64,000 bases of DNA. It comes from Maribacter sp. PR1 (GTDB lineage: Bacteria > Bacteroidota > Bacteroidia > Flavobacteriales > Flavobacteriaceae). The stretch covers positions 124,001 through 188,000 of the forward strand of contig NZ_JAQPCG010000008.1 in assembly GCF_028464145.1 (NCBI RefSeq), in the 5' to 3' direction. Below the pieces are notes generated by a model. That model did not search any database, was not told the origin of the DNA, and saw nothing but the letters and a program-made list of their open reading frames with translations. Position numbers and translations under genes: made by a program. Of the stretch, positions 28,196-38,293 are shown one piece after another (the stretch's first letter is position 1; each line of letters begins with the position of its first letter).

Positions 28196-29019
28196 AGTAA
28201 ATTTCTTTTTTCCAATTCTTCCTGCATCTTACTTTGTAGTTGTAGTGCCTTTTCTTGTGCGGCCTCGGCAAAGTCTTTTCCTGAAGATGCATAAAGGATA
28301 CCTCTAGAGGAATTTATAAGTAAACCTATGTTGGAAGAAATTCCATATTTGCACACCGCTTCCAGGCTTCCTCCCTGTGCTCCAACACCGGGAACCAATA
28401 AAAAACTGGTTGGTACTATCTCGCGAATTTTTGTCAAGTATTCTGCCTTGGTAGCTCCCACCACATACATTAGATTGTCCGCCCCTTTATATGATTTGGA
28501 AATCTTTAAAACCTCTTTATAAAGTTCAGTTCCCTCAACTTTTTTAGTTTGAAAATCGAAAGCCCCGGCATTAGATGTTAAAGCCAATAGAATCGTATGC
28601 TTGTTTTCAAAGGAAAGAAAAGGCTCTACAGAATCCCTACCCATGTAGGGAGCGATGGTAAGAGCGTCAAAATTTAAATTCTCAAAAAAGGCTTTGGCAT
28701 ATCTGGTAGACGTATTCCCAATATCCCCTCTTTTTGCATCTGCAATTGTAAACTGTTCAGGATAGTTGTCATTTAAGTACTTAATAGTACGCTCAAGGGA
28801 TTTCCAACCCTCAATCCCGTATGCTTCATAGAAGGCTACATTGGGTTTATAGGCTACACATAAGTGATGTGTAGCATCAATAATAGCTTTGTTAAATGAA
28901 AATATAGGGTCCTCTTCGTTTATAAGGTGCGAAGGAATTTTATCCAAATCTGTATCAAGTCCTATACACAAAAAAGATTTTTTCTTTTGGATTTGATCAA
29001 CTAGTTCTTGGGTGGTCAT
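28192..29019 (-). CDS. pyrF: Orotidine 5'-phosphate decarboxylase
   Basis: A 275-aa enzyme of the last step of UMP synthesis, of the longer subfamily 2 type. [11 protein letters not shown] near the N-terminus, the catalytic [11 protein letters not shown] motif (about residue 94-104) and VGATKAEYL and [10 protein letters not shown] at the phosphate-binding end are visible. It follows prfA on the same strand. Confidence 0.95.
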   Translation of the reverse strand: MTTQELVDQIQKKKSFLCIGLDTDLDKIPSHLINEEDPIFSFNKAIIDATHHLCVAYKPNVAFYEAYGIEGWKSLERTIKYLNDNYPEQFTIADAKRGDIGNTSTRYAKAFFENLNFDALTIAPYMGRDSVEPFLSFENKHTILLALTSNAGAFDFQTKKVEGTELYKEVLKISKSYKGADNLMYVVGATKAEYLTKIREIVPTSFLLVPGVGAQGGSLEAVCKYGISSNIGLLINSSRGILYASSGKDFAEAAQEKALQLQSKMQEELEKRNLL

Positions 29020-29067
29020 AAGTCTATACTATGCGTAACAATCGGTCCGGGAAAGACACCTGCAAAA

Positions 29068-30144
29068 TTAAAATATTTCCGAAGCCTCTTTGAGTTTCTC
29101 TGTATTTTCTACCAAGCTCAGCTCATCAATAATCTTTTGGATATCACCATCAATAATGTTGGAAAGATCATAAAGGGTAAGCCCTATCCTATGATCTGTC
29201 ACCCTACCTTGTGGATAATTGTAGGTTCTAATCTTAGCTGAACGGTCGCCACTACTTACTTGAGAATTTCTCTTGGCCGCGTCCTCCTCTTGCTTTTTTG
29301 CAAGCTCTAAATCATACAACCGAGATCGTAACACCCTAAAGGCTTTGTCCTTATTCTTATGTTGGGATTTTTGATCCTGACATTGTGCCACCAAACCCGT
29401 TGGAATATGGGTCAAGCGAACCGCAGAATAGGTAGTATTCACCGATTGGCCGCCAGGACCTGAAGAACAGAAAAAGTCTATCCTTACATCCTTGGGATCT
29501 ATTTCAACATCAAAATCCTCTGCCTCCGGCAACACCATAACGGTTGCGGCACTGGTATGCACCCTACCTTGGGTTTCTGTCTGTGGAACTCTTTGTACTC
29601 GGTGTACACCAGCTTCAAACTTTAACGTACCGTAAACATCAGCCCCTGTGACTTCGAATTGAATTTCCTTGTAACCACCACTCGTGCCTTCACTTAAATC
29701 GATCACGTTAGTTTTCCAACCTCTACTTTCGCAATATTTGGTATACATTCTAAAAAGATCACCTGCGAAAATACTGGCTTCATCGCCTCCAGTGCCTGCT
29801 CGAATCTCCATTACTACATCTTTGGCATCTTCGGGGTCCTTTGGTATGAGCATGAACTTAATCTCATCCTCTAGTGCTGGGAGCTTTTCCTTGGCTTCTT
29901 CTAATTGCATCTTGGCCATCTCCAACATTTCCTCATCTGTTCCGTCAGCAATAATTTCCTCTGCTTCAGCAATATTGTTGGTATATTCCAGGTATTGATC
30001 CCTTTTGGCCATTAAGTCCTTTAGGTCCTTATATTCTTTAGTAAGTTTTACGTAACGGTCCTGATCCTTAATAATATCAGGCTGGATTATTAGGTCCGAA
30101 ACCTCATCGAATCGTTGCTTTACAATGTTTAATTTGTCTATCAT
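29068..30144 (-). CDS. prfA: Peptide chain release factor 1
   Basis: A 358-aa class I release factor reading UAA and UAG. The frame opens at a TTG (30150) but the ATG at 30144 gives the expected MIDKLN start. The catalytic GGQ is in [22 protein letters not shown], and [12 protein letters not shown] and RIGLTLYDL are family blocks. I could not place the tripeptide anticodon exactly; assignment as RF1 rather than RF2 rests on overall length and the N-terminus without a frameshift. Confidence 0.94.
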   Translation of the reverse strand: MIDKLNIVKQRFDEVSDLIIQPDIIKDQDRYVKLTKEYKDLKDLMAKRDQYLEYTNNIAEAEEIIADGTDEEMLEMAKMQLEEAKEKLPALEDEIKFMLIPKDPEDAKDVVMEIRAGTGGDEASIFAGDLFRMYTKYCESRGWKTNVIDLSEGTSGGYKEIQFEVTGADVYGTLKFEAGVHRVQRVPQTETQGRVHTSAATVMVLPEAEDFDVEIDPKDVRIDFFCSSGPGGQSVNTTYSAVRLTHIPTGLVAQCQDQKSQHKNKDKAFRVLRSRLYDLELAKKQEEDAAKRNSQVSSGDRSAKIRTYNYPQGRVTDHRIGLTLYDLSNIIDGDIQKIIDELSLVENTEKLKEASEIF

Positions 30145-30292
30145 TATCAACTACACTTGTATTGCGAAATTACAATAATTTTACGGACCAAATTATGTTT
30201 AGATATTTCTACCAAAGGTTTTAGCCCTCTTATATTATTGTACATATAACAGGATGTGATTCAAAACTAAAAACTGTATTAGCGCTTAAAAA

Positions 30293-31294
30293 TCATGGGA
30301 TTCTATCCAGAATCATACCTGAACTTTTGTATATTTTGTTATCGGAGTCTACAATAATAACCTCAGTATCTCCCAGCTGATTAACCAAGGAGAGACCCGC
30401 GTTTCTTCCCATAACCAAAATAGCGGTCGCCAAGGCATCACACAGTTCTGCATTTTTTGAAAAGACAGATACACTTTGAATTCCTTTTTGAAGAGGATAA
30501 CCTGTTCTCGGATTCAGGATATCCGTATATTTTTTATTATTTACCAAAATATACTTCTCCTTGTTACCCGAAGTGGCCACGGAAGATTCCACAATTGGAA
30601 GCCAAGAAAATATTTTGGCCCGATTGTTTGGGTTTGCGATACCCAAAAGCCATTTTTCGCCACTGACCTTGGTTCCCCAGGTAGTTAAATCTCCATTGGA
30701 ATTGATAACGCCCGCCACTACTTGTTTTGAAACTAATAATTCTTTGGCTTTATCTAGCGCATATCCTTTACCTATAGCACCAAAGGAAATTTTCATTCCA
30801 CGCTTTGATAAATAAACCGTGGATTCGGCCTCATTCAATAGAATATTCTCATAATTAACTTTCAAAAGCGCTTGACTAATCTGTTGGTGGCTCGGCTTGA
30901 TGGACATAGAACCATCAAAATTCCAAATCTTGTCCAAAGCAGCATATGATATATCGAATGCCCCGTTGGTAATGTCTGAAATCTGTTTGCAACGTTCAAT
31001 CAACTTAAAAAGTTCTAGGCTTACCTTGACCGGTTTAACACCCGCATTTTTATTTATAAGTGAAGTTTCCGATTCGGAATTCCATGAAGAAATCATTTTT
31101 TCAATCCTATTGATTTCACCAATGGCCTCTTGAATATTGATATAACCCAAATCCTCATTATTCGATACAATGGTAATATCAAAAGGACTTCCCATTAAGT
31201 TTACCGACTGTTTCACGGTTACATAGTCCTTTTCTTGACCGGAACCTATAAGGCACCAAAAAAATGCTAATATGACGACTCCAAACCTCAACAT
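30293..31294 (-). CDS. apbE: FAD:protein FMN transferase (ApbE family)
   Basis: A ~333-aa exported flavin transferase attaching FMN to Thr/Ser of target flavoproteins. I place the start at the ATG at 31294, giving a clean signal peptide ending GSGQ; the open frame extends to 31363. Family motifs are MGSPFDIT, NGAFDIS, FGAIGKGYALD, VINSNGDL and NPRTGYPLQKG. The periplasmic side is expected. A Rieske-type protein precedes it on the same strand; no NQR/RNF genes are in view. Confidence 0.9.
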   Translation of the reverse strand: MLRFGVVILAFFWCLIGSGQEKDYVTVKQSVNLMGSPFDITIVSNNEDLGYINIQEAIGEINRIEKMISSWNSESETSLINKNAGVKPVKVSLELFKLIERCKQISDITNGAFDISYAALDKIWNFDGSMSIKPSHQQISQALLKVNYENILLNEAESTVYLSKRGMKISFGAIGKGYALDKAKELLVSKQVVAGVINSNGDLTTWGTKVSGEKWLLGIANPNNRAKIFSWLPIVESSVATSGNKEKYILVNNKKYTDILNPRTGYPLQKGIQSVSVFSKNAELCDALATAILVMGRNAGLSLVNQLGDTEVIIVDSDNKIYKSSGMILDRIP

Positions 31295-31460
31295 TGTAAG
31301 TTTTGATATGGAAAAAAAGAGTTGAAAATTCCCGAATAAGTCGTATAGGGCTGTACATGGCATTTACTTATAAAATGCCATTGGATTGCAATCGCCTCCT
31401 TTGAGAGTTTTATAGGGACCTTTAAGATCAAAATTCTATGATTTGGGACTAGAATCTGGT

Positions 31461-31904
31461 TTATTCGAATACTCTAAGACTATCTCCGCTGAGTTCTGTC
31501 TGGTAAATTTTTAAGGGCTTAGGTGCTTTTCCATCCACTTGATTCAAGTTACTACCATCTTGGGCAAATCGTGAACCATGAACATCGCAATAAAAAATAC
31601 CTCCCTGTTGCCCCGTAAACCTAACCTCATCATAACTTTGATGACTACATACTTGGCTCGCTGCTACAAATTCACCGTCCAAATTCCTGGCGACAACGAC
31701 TAAGTTTTTAAGAATAAACCCGCCATTATTGGCCAAATTAGCCGCTTCCGCCGAAGTAAGATCTATTGTAAAATCTACATTGTTCGGTTCTTCCACAATA
31801 TTTCCATCCTCACCATTGTCCTTGGAGCAACTTCCCAAACATGGGAATGTGATAGCAAAGGCCGCACCCGCGCCTAAACTTTTTAAAAACTGTTTTCTTT
31901 CCAT
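31461..31904 (-). CDS. Rieske [2Fe-2S] domain protein
   Basis: A ~147-aa protein from the ATG at 31904. The N-terminus looks like a lipoprotein or membrane-targeting signal (ITFPCLGSC). The Rieske cluster ligands are seen as CSH and CDVH (two Cys, two His) separated by about 17 residues. Small single-domain Rieske proteins of this type serve in electron transfer, but the partner is not clear. The 16-bp palindrome immediately upstream may control it. Confidence 0.85.
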   Translation of the reverse strand: MERKQFLKSLGAGAAFAITFPCLGSCSKDNGEDGNIVEEPNNVDFTIDLTSAEAANLANNGGFILKNLVVVARNLDGEFVAASQVCSHQSYDEVRFTGQQGGIFYCDVHGSRFAQDGSNLNQVDGKAPKPLKIYQTELSGDSLRVFE

Positions 31905-31919
31905 AGCCAGATATTTATA

Positions 31920-31935
31920 ATACAAACGTTTGTAT
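31920..31935. promoter_or_regulatory. Perfect 16-bp palindrome upstream of the Rieske gene
   Basis: ATACAAACGTTTGTAT is a perfect palindrome in the gap between the purM stop (31953) and the Rieske start (31904). Its AACGTT centre resembles LacI/GalR-type operators; the regulator is unknown. Confidence 0.5.
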
Positions 31936-31952
31936 CCAGCTAATCGTATGCC

Positions 31953-33131
31953 TTAGTACTCAAAGGTACCAAATTGGCTATTTATGGTCAGTTTTTTGGT
32001 AGAAGAGGTCTCTACCCGGCCTATTATTTGAGCCTTTACATTAAAGCTTTGGGAAATTTGAATGAGTTCCTTGGCAGTCTCTTCATTGGTGTAGATTTCC
32101 AATCGATGACCGCAATTGAACACTTGGTACATTTCCTTCCAGTCCGTTCCGGACTGTTCCTGTATTAATTTAAACAAGGGCGGAATTTCAAAAAGATTGT
32201 CCTTTATGATGTGCAAGTCTTCCACAAAATGAAGAATTTTGGTTTGTGCACCTCCACTGCAATGAACCATTCCATGAATGTCCCTATTATCGTATTTGGA
32301 AAGTATTTCCTTTACTATAGGCGCATAGGTTCTTGTTGGAGACAGGACTAATTTACCTGCATCCAAAGGCGAATTTTTGACAGGGTCGGTGAGTTTTGCT
32401 CCTCCAGAATAAACAAGTTCTTCCGGCACTTCGCCATCAAAACTCTCAGGGTACTTTTTGGACAAATACTTGGCGAATACATCATGTCTTGCAGAAGTGA
32501 GTCCATTACTGCCCATTCCTCCATTATATTCCTTTTCGTAAGATGCTTGTCCAAAGGAAGCCAGACCCACAATCACATCACCCGCTTTTATGTTGGCATT
32601 ATCGATAACATCGGTTCTTTTGAGTCTTGCCGTAACTGTAGAGTCAACAATGATAGTCCTTACCAGATCACCCACGTCGGCGGTTTCCCCTCCAGTTGAC
32701 TTAATGGTTATCCCAAATTTTTCCAAATCTTTTATCAATTCTTCGGATCCATTAATAATAGCTGAAAGGACCTCACCAGGTATCTTATTCTTATTTCTAC
32801 CAATGGTCGAGGAAAGCAAAATGTTATCCGTTGCACCGACACATATTAAATCATCGATATTCATAATAAGGGCATCCTGGGCAATTCCCTTCCAAACTGA
32901 AAGGTCACCTGTCTCCTTCCAATACATATAGGCCAAAGAAGATTTAGTGCCCGCACCATCCGCATGCATTATCAAACAATAATCATCGTCTCCCGTAAGA
33001 TAATCCGGAACTATTTTGCAGAATGCCTTTGGGAATAGGCCCTTATCAATATTTTTGATGGCGTTATGAACATCTTCCTTAGATGCGGAAACACCTCGCT
33101 GATTATATCTTTCGCTATGTGATGAGGACAT
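31953..33131 (-). CDS. purM: Phosphoribosylformylglycinamidine cyclo-ligase (AIR synthase)
   Basis: A 392-aa ATP-dependent enzyme of purine synthesis, of the longer Bacteroidetes form. Visible motifs are IMHADGAGTKSSLAY, NIDDLICVGA, STGGETADVGD and HCSGGAQTKI. It is longer than the ~345-aa E. coli enzyme and the C-terminus is diverged. It stands between glnN and the Rieske gene. Confidence 0.9.
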   Translation of the reverse strand: MSSSHSERYNQRGVSASKEDVHNAIKNIDKGLFPKAFCKIVPDYLTGDDDYCLIMHADGAGTKSSLAYMYWKETGDLSVWKGIAQDALIMNIDDLICVGATDNILLSSTIGRNKNKIPGEVLSAIINGSEELIKDLEKFGITIKSTGGETADVGDLVRTIIVDSTVTARLKRTDVIDNANIKAGDVIVGLASFGQASYEKEYNGGMGSNGLTSARHDVFAKYLSKKYPESFDGEVPEELVYSGGAKLTDPVKNSPLDAGKLVLSPTRTYAPIVKEILSKYDNRDIHGMVHCSGGAQTKILHFVEDLHIIKDNLFEIPPLFKLIQEQSGTDWKEMYQVFNCGHRLEIYTNEETAKELIQISQSFNVKAQIIGRVETSSTKKLTINSQFGTFEY

Positions 33132-33222
33132 CGTTGAAAAGTTTGGAGCAAAAATAGGGTAATTGGACTAAACTTCAAGAAGAGGAATCATATACCTCTA
33201 AATTTTTAAATCCTTTTTAACC

Positions 33223-35409
33223 CTACTTAATGAATAACAGTTCGCTATACTTAGTTAATGGCCATAATTGATTTTCGATCAACTTTTCCAATTCATCGGA
33301 ATGATTTCTAATCGTATCGAAATAGGGCTTGATATCATTACAATAGGTGGCTGCCATTTTCGCCGTGTCCTTTATTTTATCCGCTTTATTTTGTGCGTTA
33401 ATCAAGGTATCCGTCGCTTGTTTTAACGCCGAGATATGCTCTCCTATTTCTTCGATCATGGACAACTGTGCTACAGTAAAGTTTTTATGGGCCGCACCAT
33501 AAATCTCTTTTAAACCGGTTACGTTCGTTATTAATTTATTCTGATAGGCAATAGCTGAGGGAATTACCGAATTATATACGAGGTCCTTATACAAGTGCCC
33601 TTCTATTTGGAGGTGCATGACATAGGTTTCCAACTCCACTTCCTTTCGAGCCCCCAATTCCACTTCGCTCATTACCTTCATGGACCTAAATAACTCAACG
33701 GTGTCTTTTGAAGACAAAATCTGAAGGGCCTCTGGAGTATTCCTATTATTGCTCAGTTTCCTTTTCTTTGCCTCGTTTTCCCATTCCTTACTGTAACCAT
33801 CACCATCAAACCTTATTCTTTTACAGGTTTTAATATACTCCCGAAGAACATTGAAAATTGCTTCATCCTTTTTAAGACCTTTTTTATCCAATAATGCATC
33901 TACTTCTTTTTTAAAGTCTTTCAGCTGTTTGGCGACAATGGTATTCAATACGGTCATTGGTTTTGCACAGTTGGTTTTGGCACCAACCCCCCGCATTTCA
34001 AACTTATTTCCAGTAAAAGCGAAAGGAGAAGTCCGGTTACGGTCCGTATTGTCCAATAATATCTCCGGAATTTTACCGACCACATTGAGCTTAAGTTCTG
34101 TCTTTTCCTCTGGGCTCAATTTTCCTTTGGATACACCTTCCAATTCATCCAATACACTACTTAATTGCGTACCAATAAAAATTGAAAAAATAGCGGGAGG
34201 AGCCTCATTGGCTCCCAATCTATGATCATTACTGGCCGATGCGATGGAAGACCTTAAAACCTCCTCATAGGTATCCACGGCTTTAATGGTATTTACAAAG
34301 AAAGTTAGGAACTGCAGGTTTTTCATTGGCGTACTTCCTGGACTCAATAGATTCACACCGGTATCTGTCGCCAAAGACCAATTATTGTGTTTTCCAGAAC
34401 CATTGACCCCTGCAAAAGGTTTTTCGTGAAACAATACTTTCAAATTATGACGGTCCGCAATTTTATCCATAACATCCATCAACAATAAATTATGGTCCAC
34501 CGCAAGATTTGCCTCCTCAAAAACCGGGGCCAACTCAAACTGATTGGGAGCAACCTCATTATGTCGGGTTTTTACCGGAATACCCAATTTTGTACATTCC
34601 TTTTCTAAATCACTCATAAAGCTGAGCACCCTACTGGGGATAACTCCAAAATAATGGTCATCCAATTGTTGTCCCTTTGCTGCAGAAACTCCCAAAAGGG
34701 TTCTTCCTGTAATAATGATATCTGGACGTGAATGGGCAAGGGCTTTATCGATAAGGAAATACTCTTGCTCCCAACCTAGGGTAGCGTTCACTTTTGAAAC
34801 GTTCTTATCAAAATATTTAGCCACATGGGTGGCAGCCTCATCAACCGCACCCAAGGCCCTCAATAGTGGTGCTTTGTTATCTAGCGCCTCCCCGGTATAG
34901 GAAACAAAAATCGTAGGAATACATAAGGTTGTTCCGTAAATAAATGCGGGAGAAGTAGGATCCCAAGCTGTGTAACCTCTGGCCTCAAACGTATTCCTAA
35001 TACCTCCACTAGGAAAGCTGGACGCATCCGGTTCCTGCTGAACCAATTGTCCGCCACCAAATTTTTCCAGTGCCCTACCGTCCGTGGTTAAATCAAAAAA
35101 TGCATCGTGTTTCTCCGCTGTGCTTCCTGTAAGTGGTTGAAACCAATGCGTATAATGGGTAGCACCCATGGTTATTGCCCAACCTTTAATTGCCTCCGCA
35201 ACCTGATCCGCTATTTTACGATTAATCTTGGACCCTGATTGCATAGCCCCCTTCAAACTTTCATAAGCATCCTTGGTTAAGTACTGAAGCATTTTGGTTT
35301 CGTTAAAAACATTGGCTCCGAAAATATCGGAACGCCTTCCTTTTTCTTCGACGGAAATAACTTCTCGTTTTAAACTCTGAACAATTGCTTCAAATCTAGG
35401 TATGGACAT
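33223..35409 (-). CDS. glnN: Glutamine synthetase type III
   Basis: A 728-aa GSIII enzyme condensing ammonium with glutamate. GSIII-specific length and motifs: LGWEQEYFLID, TRHNEVAPNQFELAPV, the ATP-binding KPFAGVNGSGKHNNWS, and the NDHRLGANEAPPAI block. It is divergently transcribed from a type II enzyme; the shared 189-bp gap contains the G5-N33-C5 element. A minus-strand -7 box TAATTTTG is at 35433-35440. Confidence 0.96.
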   Translation of the reverse strand: MSIPRFEAIVQSLKREVISVEEKGRRSDIFGANVFNETKMLQYLTKDAYESLKGAMQSGSKINRKIADQVAEAIKGWAITMGATHYTHWFQPLTGSTAEKHDAFFDLTTDGRALEKFGGGQLVQQEPDASSFPSGGIRNTFEARGYTAWDPTSPAFIYGTTLCIPTIFVSYTGEALDNKAPLLRALGAVDEAATHVAKYFDKNVSKVNATLGWEQEYFLIDKALAHSRPDIIITGRTLLGVSAAKGQQLDDHYFGVIPSRVLSFMSDLEKECTKLGIPVKTRHNEVAPNQFELAPVFEEANLAVDHNLLLMDVMDKIADRHNLKVLFHEKPFAGVNGSGKHNNWSLATDTGVNLLSPGSTPMKNLQFLTFFVNTIKAVDTYEEVLRSSIASASNDHRLGANEAPPAIFSIFIGTQLSSVLDELEGVSKGKLSPEEKTELKLNVVGKIPEILLDNTDRNRTSPFAFTGNKFEMRGVGAKTNCAKPMTVLNTIVAKQLKDFKKEVDALLDKKGLKKDEAIFNVLREYIKTCKRIRFDGDGYSKEWENEAKKRKLSNNRNTPEALQILSSKDTVELFRSMKVMSEVELGARKEVELETYVMHLQIEGHLYKDLVYNSVIPSAIAYQNKLITNVTGLKEIYGAAHKNFTVAQLSMIEEIGEHISALKQATDTLINAQNKADKIKDTAKMAATYCNDIKPYFDTIRNHSDELEKLIENQLWPLTKYSELLFIK

Positions 35410-35598
35410 AGTGTTTCAAATTATTAATTCCACAAAATTACGTTGTAATAATAAGTATTTGACAAAATACCCATAAAAAAATGGGGGTGTAATATAATTA
35501 ATTGAAAATTTAAATATTTACCCCCTAAAAAATTCATAGAATACAACAAAAGACATATTTTTGGACGTCATTTTTTAGTAACATAACTACCACAAATT
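35410..35598. promoter_or_regulatory. Divergent glutamine synthetase promoter with G5-N33-C5 element
   Basis: GGGGG at 35483-35487 and CCCCC at 35521-35525 are separated by 33 AT-rich bases, 21 of which match the glnK copy. The plus-strand -7 box TATTTTTG is at 35556-35563, with 30 bases after the last C, exactly as at glnK. A minus-strand -7 box is at 35433-35440. CCCAT/ATGGG around 35470-35486 adds a small inverted repeat. The site probably serves both genes. Confidence 0.7.
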
Positions 35599-36615
35599 AT
35601 GAGCAAAACAAAATTAGAATACATCTGGTTGGATGGTTATTTTCCAACTCAGAACATGAGAAGCAAGACTAAAGTCGTGAACGACTTTGGTGGTACATTG
35701 GAGGACTGCCCTATGTGGTCTTTTGATGGAAGTTCTACAAGACAGGCAGAAGGTGGTTCTTCCGACTGTTTATTGAAACCAGTGGCTATTTTTCCAGACC
35801 CCGCTAGAAAAGATGGCTATCTGGTAATGACAGAGGTATTAAATGCCGATGGTACACCACATGAGTCTAATGGTAGGGCTACCATTGATGATGAGGACGA
35901 TGATTTCTGGTTTGGTTTTGAGCAAGAATACTTCATTATGGATAGTGAAACCGATCTACCTTTAGGATTTCCAAGGGGAGGTTACCCTGCACCTCAGGGG
36001 ATGTACTACTGTTCTGTTGGAGGAAAAAACACCCACGGTAGGGATTTTGTTGAGCAGCATGCGGATTTATGTATTGCAGCGGGAATCAATTTTGAAGGAA
36101 TCAACCAAGAAGTGGCTTCCGGACAATGGGAATTCCAGTTGTTCGCGAAAGGTGCCAAAAAAGCTGGAGATGAAATCTGGGTAGCTAGATATTTATTGGA
36201 CAGATTAACCGAATCTTATGGATACTATATTGAATACCATCCAAAACCATTAGGTAAGGATATGGATTGGAACGGTTCTGGTATGCATGCCAACTTCTCC
36301 AATACTACTTTAAGAACTTGTGGTGACAGAGCTACTTACGAAAAGATTTGTGAAGCATTCCGTCCAGTAGTTAAGGAACATATTGCCGTTTACGGTGAGT
36401 TTAACGATCAACGTTTGACCGGGGATCATGAAACTCAATCGATCCATGAATTTAGTTTCGGAATTTCTGACCGTGGAGCATCTATCCGGATTCCAATCGC
36501 AACTGTAGAAAGCGGATGGAAAGGATGGTTGGAAGATAGAAGACCTGCTTCTAACGGAGACCCATATAAAATTGCAGGAAGAATTGTGAAAACTGTTAAG
36601 TCTGCTGACGTATAG
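35599..36615 (+). CDS. Glutamine synthetase type II (eukaryote-like)
   Basis: A 338-aa GS of the type II (short, decameric) class. YIWLDGYFPTQNMRSKTK, MWSFDGSSTRQAEGGSSDC, FGFEQEYFIMD, the NGSGMHANFS ATP site and the RGASIRIP end motif are visible. Having both GSIII and GSII side by side suggests use under different nitrogen conditions; the shared upstream element with glnK-amtB supports nitrogen control. Confidence 0.95.
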   Translation: MSKTKLEYIWLDGYFPTQNMRSKTKVVNDFGGTLEDCPMWSFDGSSTRQAEGGSSDCLLKPVAIFPDPARKDGYLVMTEVLNADGTPHESNGRATIDDEDDDFWFGFEQEYFIMDSETDLPLGFPRGGYPAPQGMYYCSVGGKNTHGRDFVEQHADLCIAAGINFEGINQEVASGQWEFQLFAKGAKKAGDEIWVARYLLDRLTESYGYYIEYHPKPLGKDMDWNGSGMHANFSNTTLRTCGDRATYEKICEAFRPVVKEHIAVYGEFNDQRLTGDHETQSIHEFSFGISDRGASIRIPIATVESGWKGWLEDRRPASNGDPYKIAGRIVKTVKSADV

Positions 36616-36643
36616 TAAATAATTATAATTAATTGTTTAAACC

Positions 36644-36673
36644 AAAGGCCTTGGAAGAATCCAAGGCCTTTTT
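36644..36673 (+). terminator. Terminator after type II glutamine synthetase
   Basis: AAAGGCCTTGG and CCAAGGCCTTTTT form a 10-11-bp stem with a 6-base loop and a T run; the distal end touches the stop codon of the convergent gene at 36672. Confidence 0.85.
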
Positions 36674-38285
36674 AATTGGTGACATTAGGTAATGGGGTAT
36701 TCATCCAATAGTCTTTTTTTAAAGCCTGCTTTGAAATATGTTGAATTTCGCTGTCCAAAGGTTTCATTTTATGCATTAAGCTGTCTTTTGATATATCCCC
36801 AATTGTTGAAAAAGGCGTGGTTTCCTGAACAAAAAATTCCCTATATTGATGTAAATATTCCCATTTTCTTTCATCCAATTTATTCCCTAAACTATCCCTA
36901 ATTTCACCATAGGAATAGTTAAGATTAGCTATTTCAGCCTTGTCATTTTCCGTGAAAATGTATTCTAAGGCATCAGCAACTTTTGTATATTTTGTATGAG
37001 GACAAATTGTAAACCTTCTTTCGTCTTCAGAGAAAAAGAAATCTTTTATGGGCAGTAGCTCCCCTTTATATTTAATTTTGAAGTCCCCATTTTTAATTTC
37101 ATCCAGATTAGCCGGCACTTTATTTAAACGGATTTTAAAGGAATTATCACGTAAATCTACCACTAACTTAGAAAAAAATTCCGGTGGCCTTTGTATGAGC
37201 ATTTTGTTGTAGAATGAAATATAGCCCAAATACATTTTGTCCTTTTCTCCTTTATAATATTCGGTAATTATGCGGTATAAATTTTCACCTTCCGTTTCCT
37301 TAAAACCATCTGAATAACGTTCAAGTGGATTTATGGCCTTGTCATTTTCACCGGGTTTTTTTCTCCTATACAGGCTATAATCTAATTTTAAAATCGAAAA
37401 ATTACCGGTATCCAGGAATATTCTCCCCTCACTTCTATAATCATTGTCCCTGTAATAGCACGCTATGTTGTATACCTTGGTATCCTTGTAATTAGTGGTT
37501 CCCATCAAACGAAAGCGATGGTTTTCCAGAAAGTCCAGCGACATGTCATTTATAAAAGAGTATACATCTATTTGATAGTTTCTAATGGCATCATGAATCA
37601 TTAGTGTGATCAGCTCATTGCCTCCAGTGTTCTCCATTTTAGCATGTGGAATTACCTTATTATAACCACCATAATCATAAGGTTGTTTGGCAAACGGATC
37701 CACCTCGAAATCCGTATTATGTCGATAAGAAAATAACTCATATTGATTGTCGAAGTTGTCTTTTTTCGAAAATCCCTCGTCATATAAATTTACCACCGCC
37801 TCGTTCAAATTCGTATAACTTCCATTTTTGACCTGGTAATCCCGATAGTAACCTACCATGCTATAAGGCATCAATGGGTAGTTCTGTGGTATACGGGCAA
37901 TGGCCATCCTCATCAATTCCCGTGCATTGAGTTTTTTTAACTTGGCCTTAACTACGGCCTCTTTCAGTTCCATTGCGGAAGGTTGGAGAACAATTATGTT
38001 GGCCTCGGATATCCTTAAATCCCGCATGGGAATATTTTTAGTTCCGTACCCCATGCATGAAATTTCCAAAATCTCACCCATGGACTTATAGCGCATGGGT
38101 ATTCTAAAGGTACCGTCAATATTGGATATCACGCCCATTGCGGCCCCCTTGACCCTAATGCTGGCGAAGGGTATGGGTTCGTTCTGCGTGGCATCCACCA
38201 ATTGACCGAAAATATAATCCCTTTGTTGGCAATAGCAAATAGCCGAAATTGAAAGCAGTACTAAAAAAAGATAATTCCTAATCAT
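36672..38285 (-). CDS. Tandem paralog 4: secreted protein with CarboxypepD_reg-like domain
   Basis: A 537-aa exported protein (signal ends ICYCQQ). Residues 22-110 form a carboxypeptidase-regulatory-like beta-sandwich (GVISNIDGTFRIP). The remainder shares with its three neighbours GYYRDYQ, NLNEA, GGNEL followed by HDAIRNY, QYREFFVQE and the C-terminal YWMNTPL. The most diverged points are the GGNELITLMIHD stretch and a longer tail. No catalytic motif or TonB-type barrel is evident. Last gene of an apparent five-gene operon headed by the antiporter. Confidence 0.8.
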   Translation of the reverse strand: MIRNYLFLVLLSISAICYCQQRDYIFGQLVDATQNEPIPFASIRVKGAAMGVISNIDGTFRIPMRYKSMGEILEISCMGYGTKNIPMRDLRISEANIIVLQPSAMELKEAVVKAKLKKLNARELMRMAIARIPQNYPLMPYSMVGYYRDYQVKNGSYTNLNEAVVNLYDEGFSKKDNFDNQYELFSYRHNTDFEVDPFAKQPYDYGGYNKVIPHAKMENTGGNELITLMIHDAIRNYQIDVYSFINDMSLDFLENHRFRLMGTTNYKDTKVYNIACYYRDNDYRSEGRIFLDTGNFSILKLDYSLYRRKKPGENDKAINPLERYSDGFKETEGENLYRIITEYYKGEKDKMYLGYISFYNKMLIQRPPEFFSKLVVDLRDNSFKIRLNKVPANLDEIKNGDFKIKYKGELLPIKDFFFSEDERRFTICPHTKYTKVADALEYIFTENDKAEIANLNYSYGEIRDSLGNKLDERKWEYLHQYREFFVQETTPFSTIGDISKDSLMHKMKPLDSEIQHISKQALKKDYWMNTPLPNVTN

Positions 38286-38293
38286 CTATTGTT

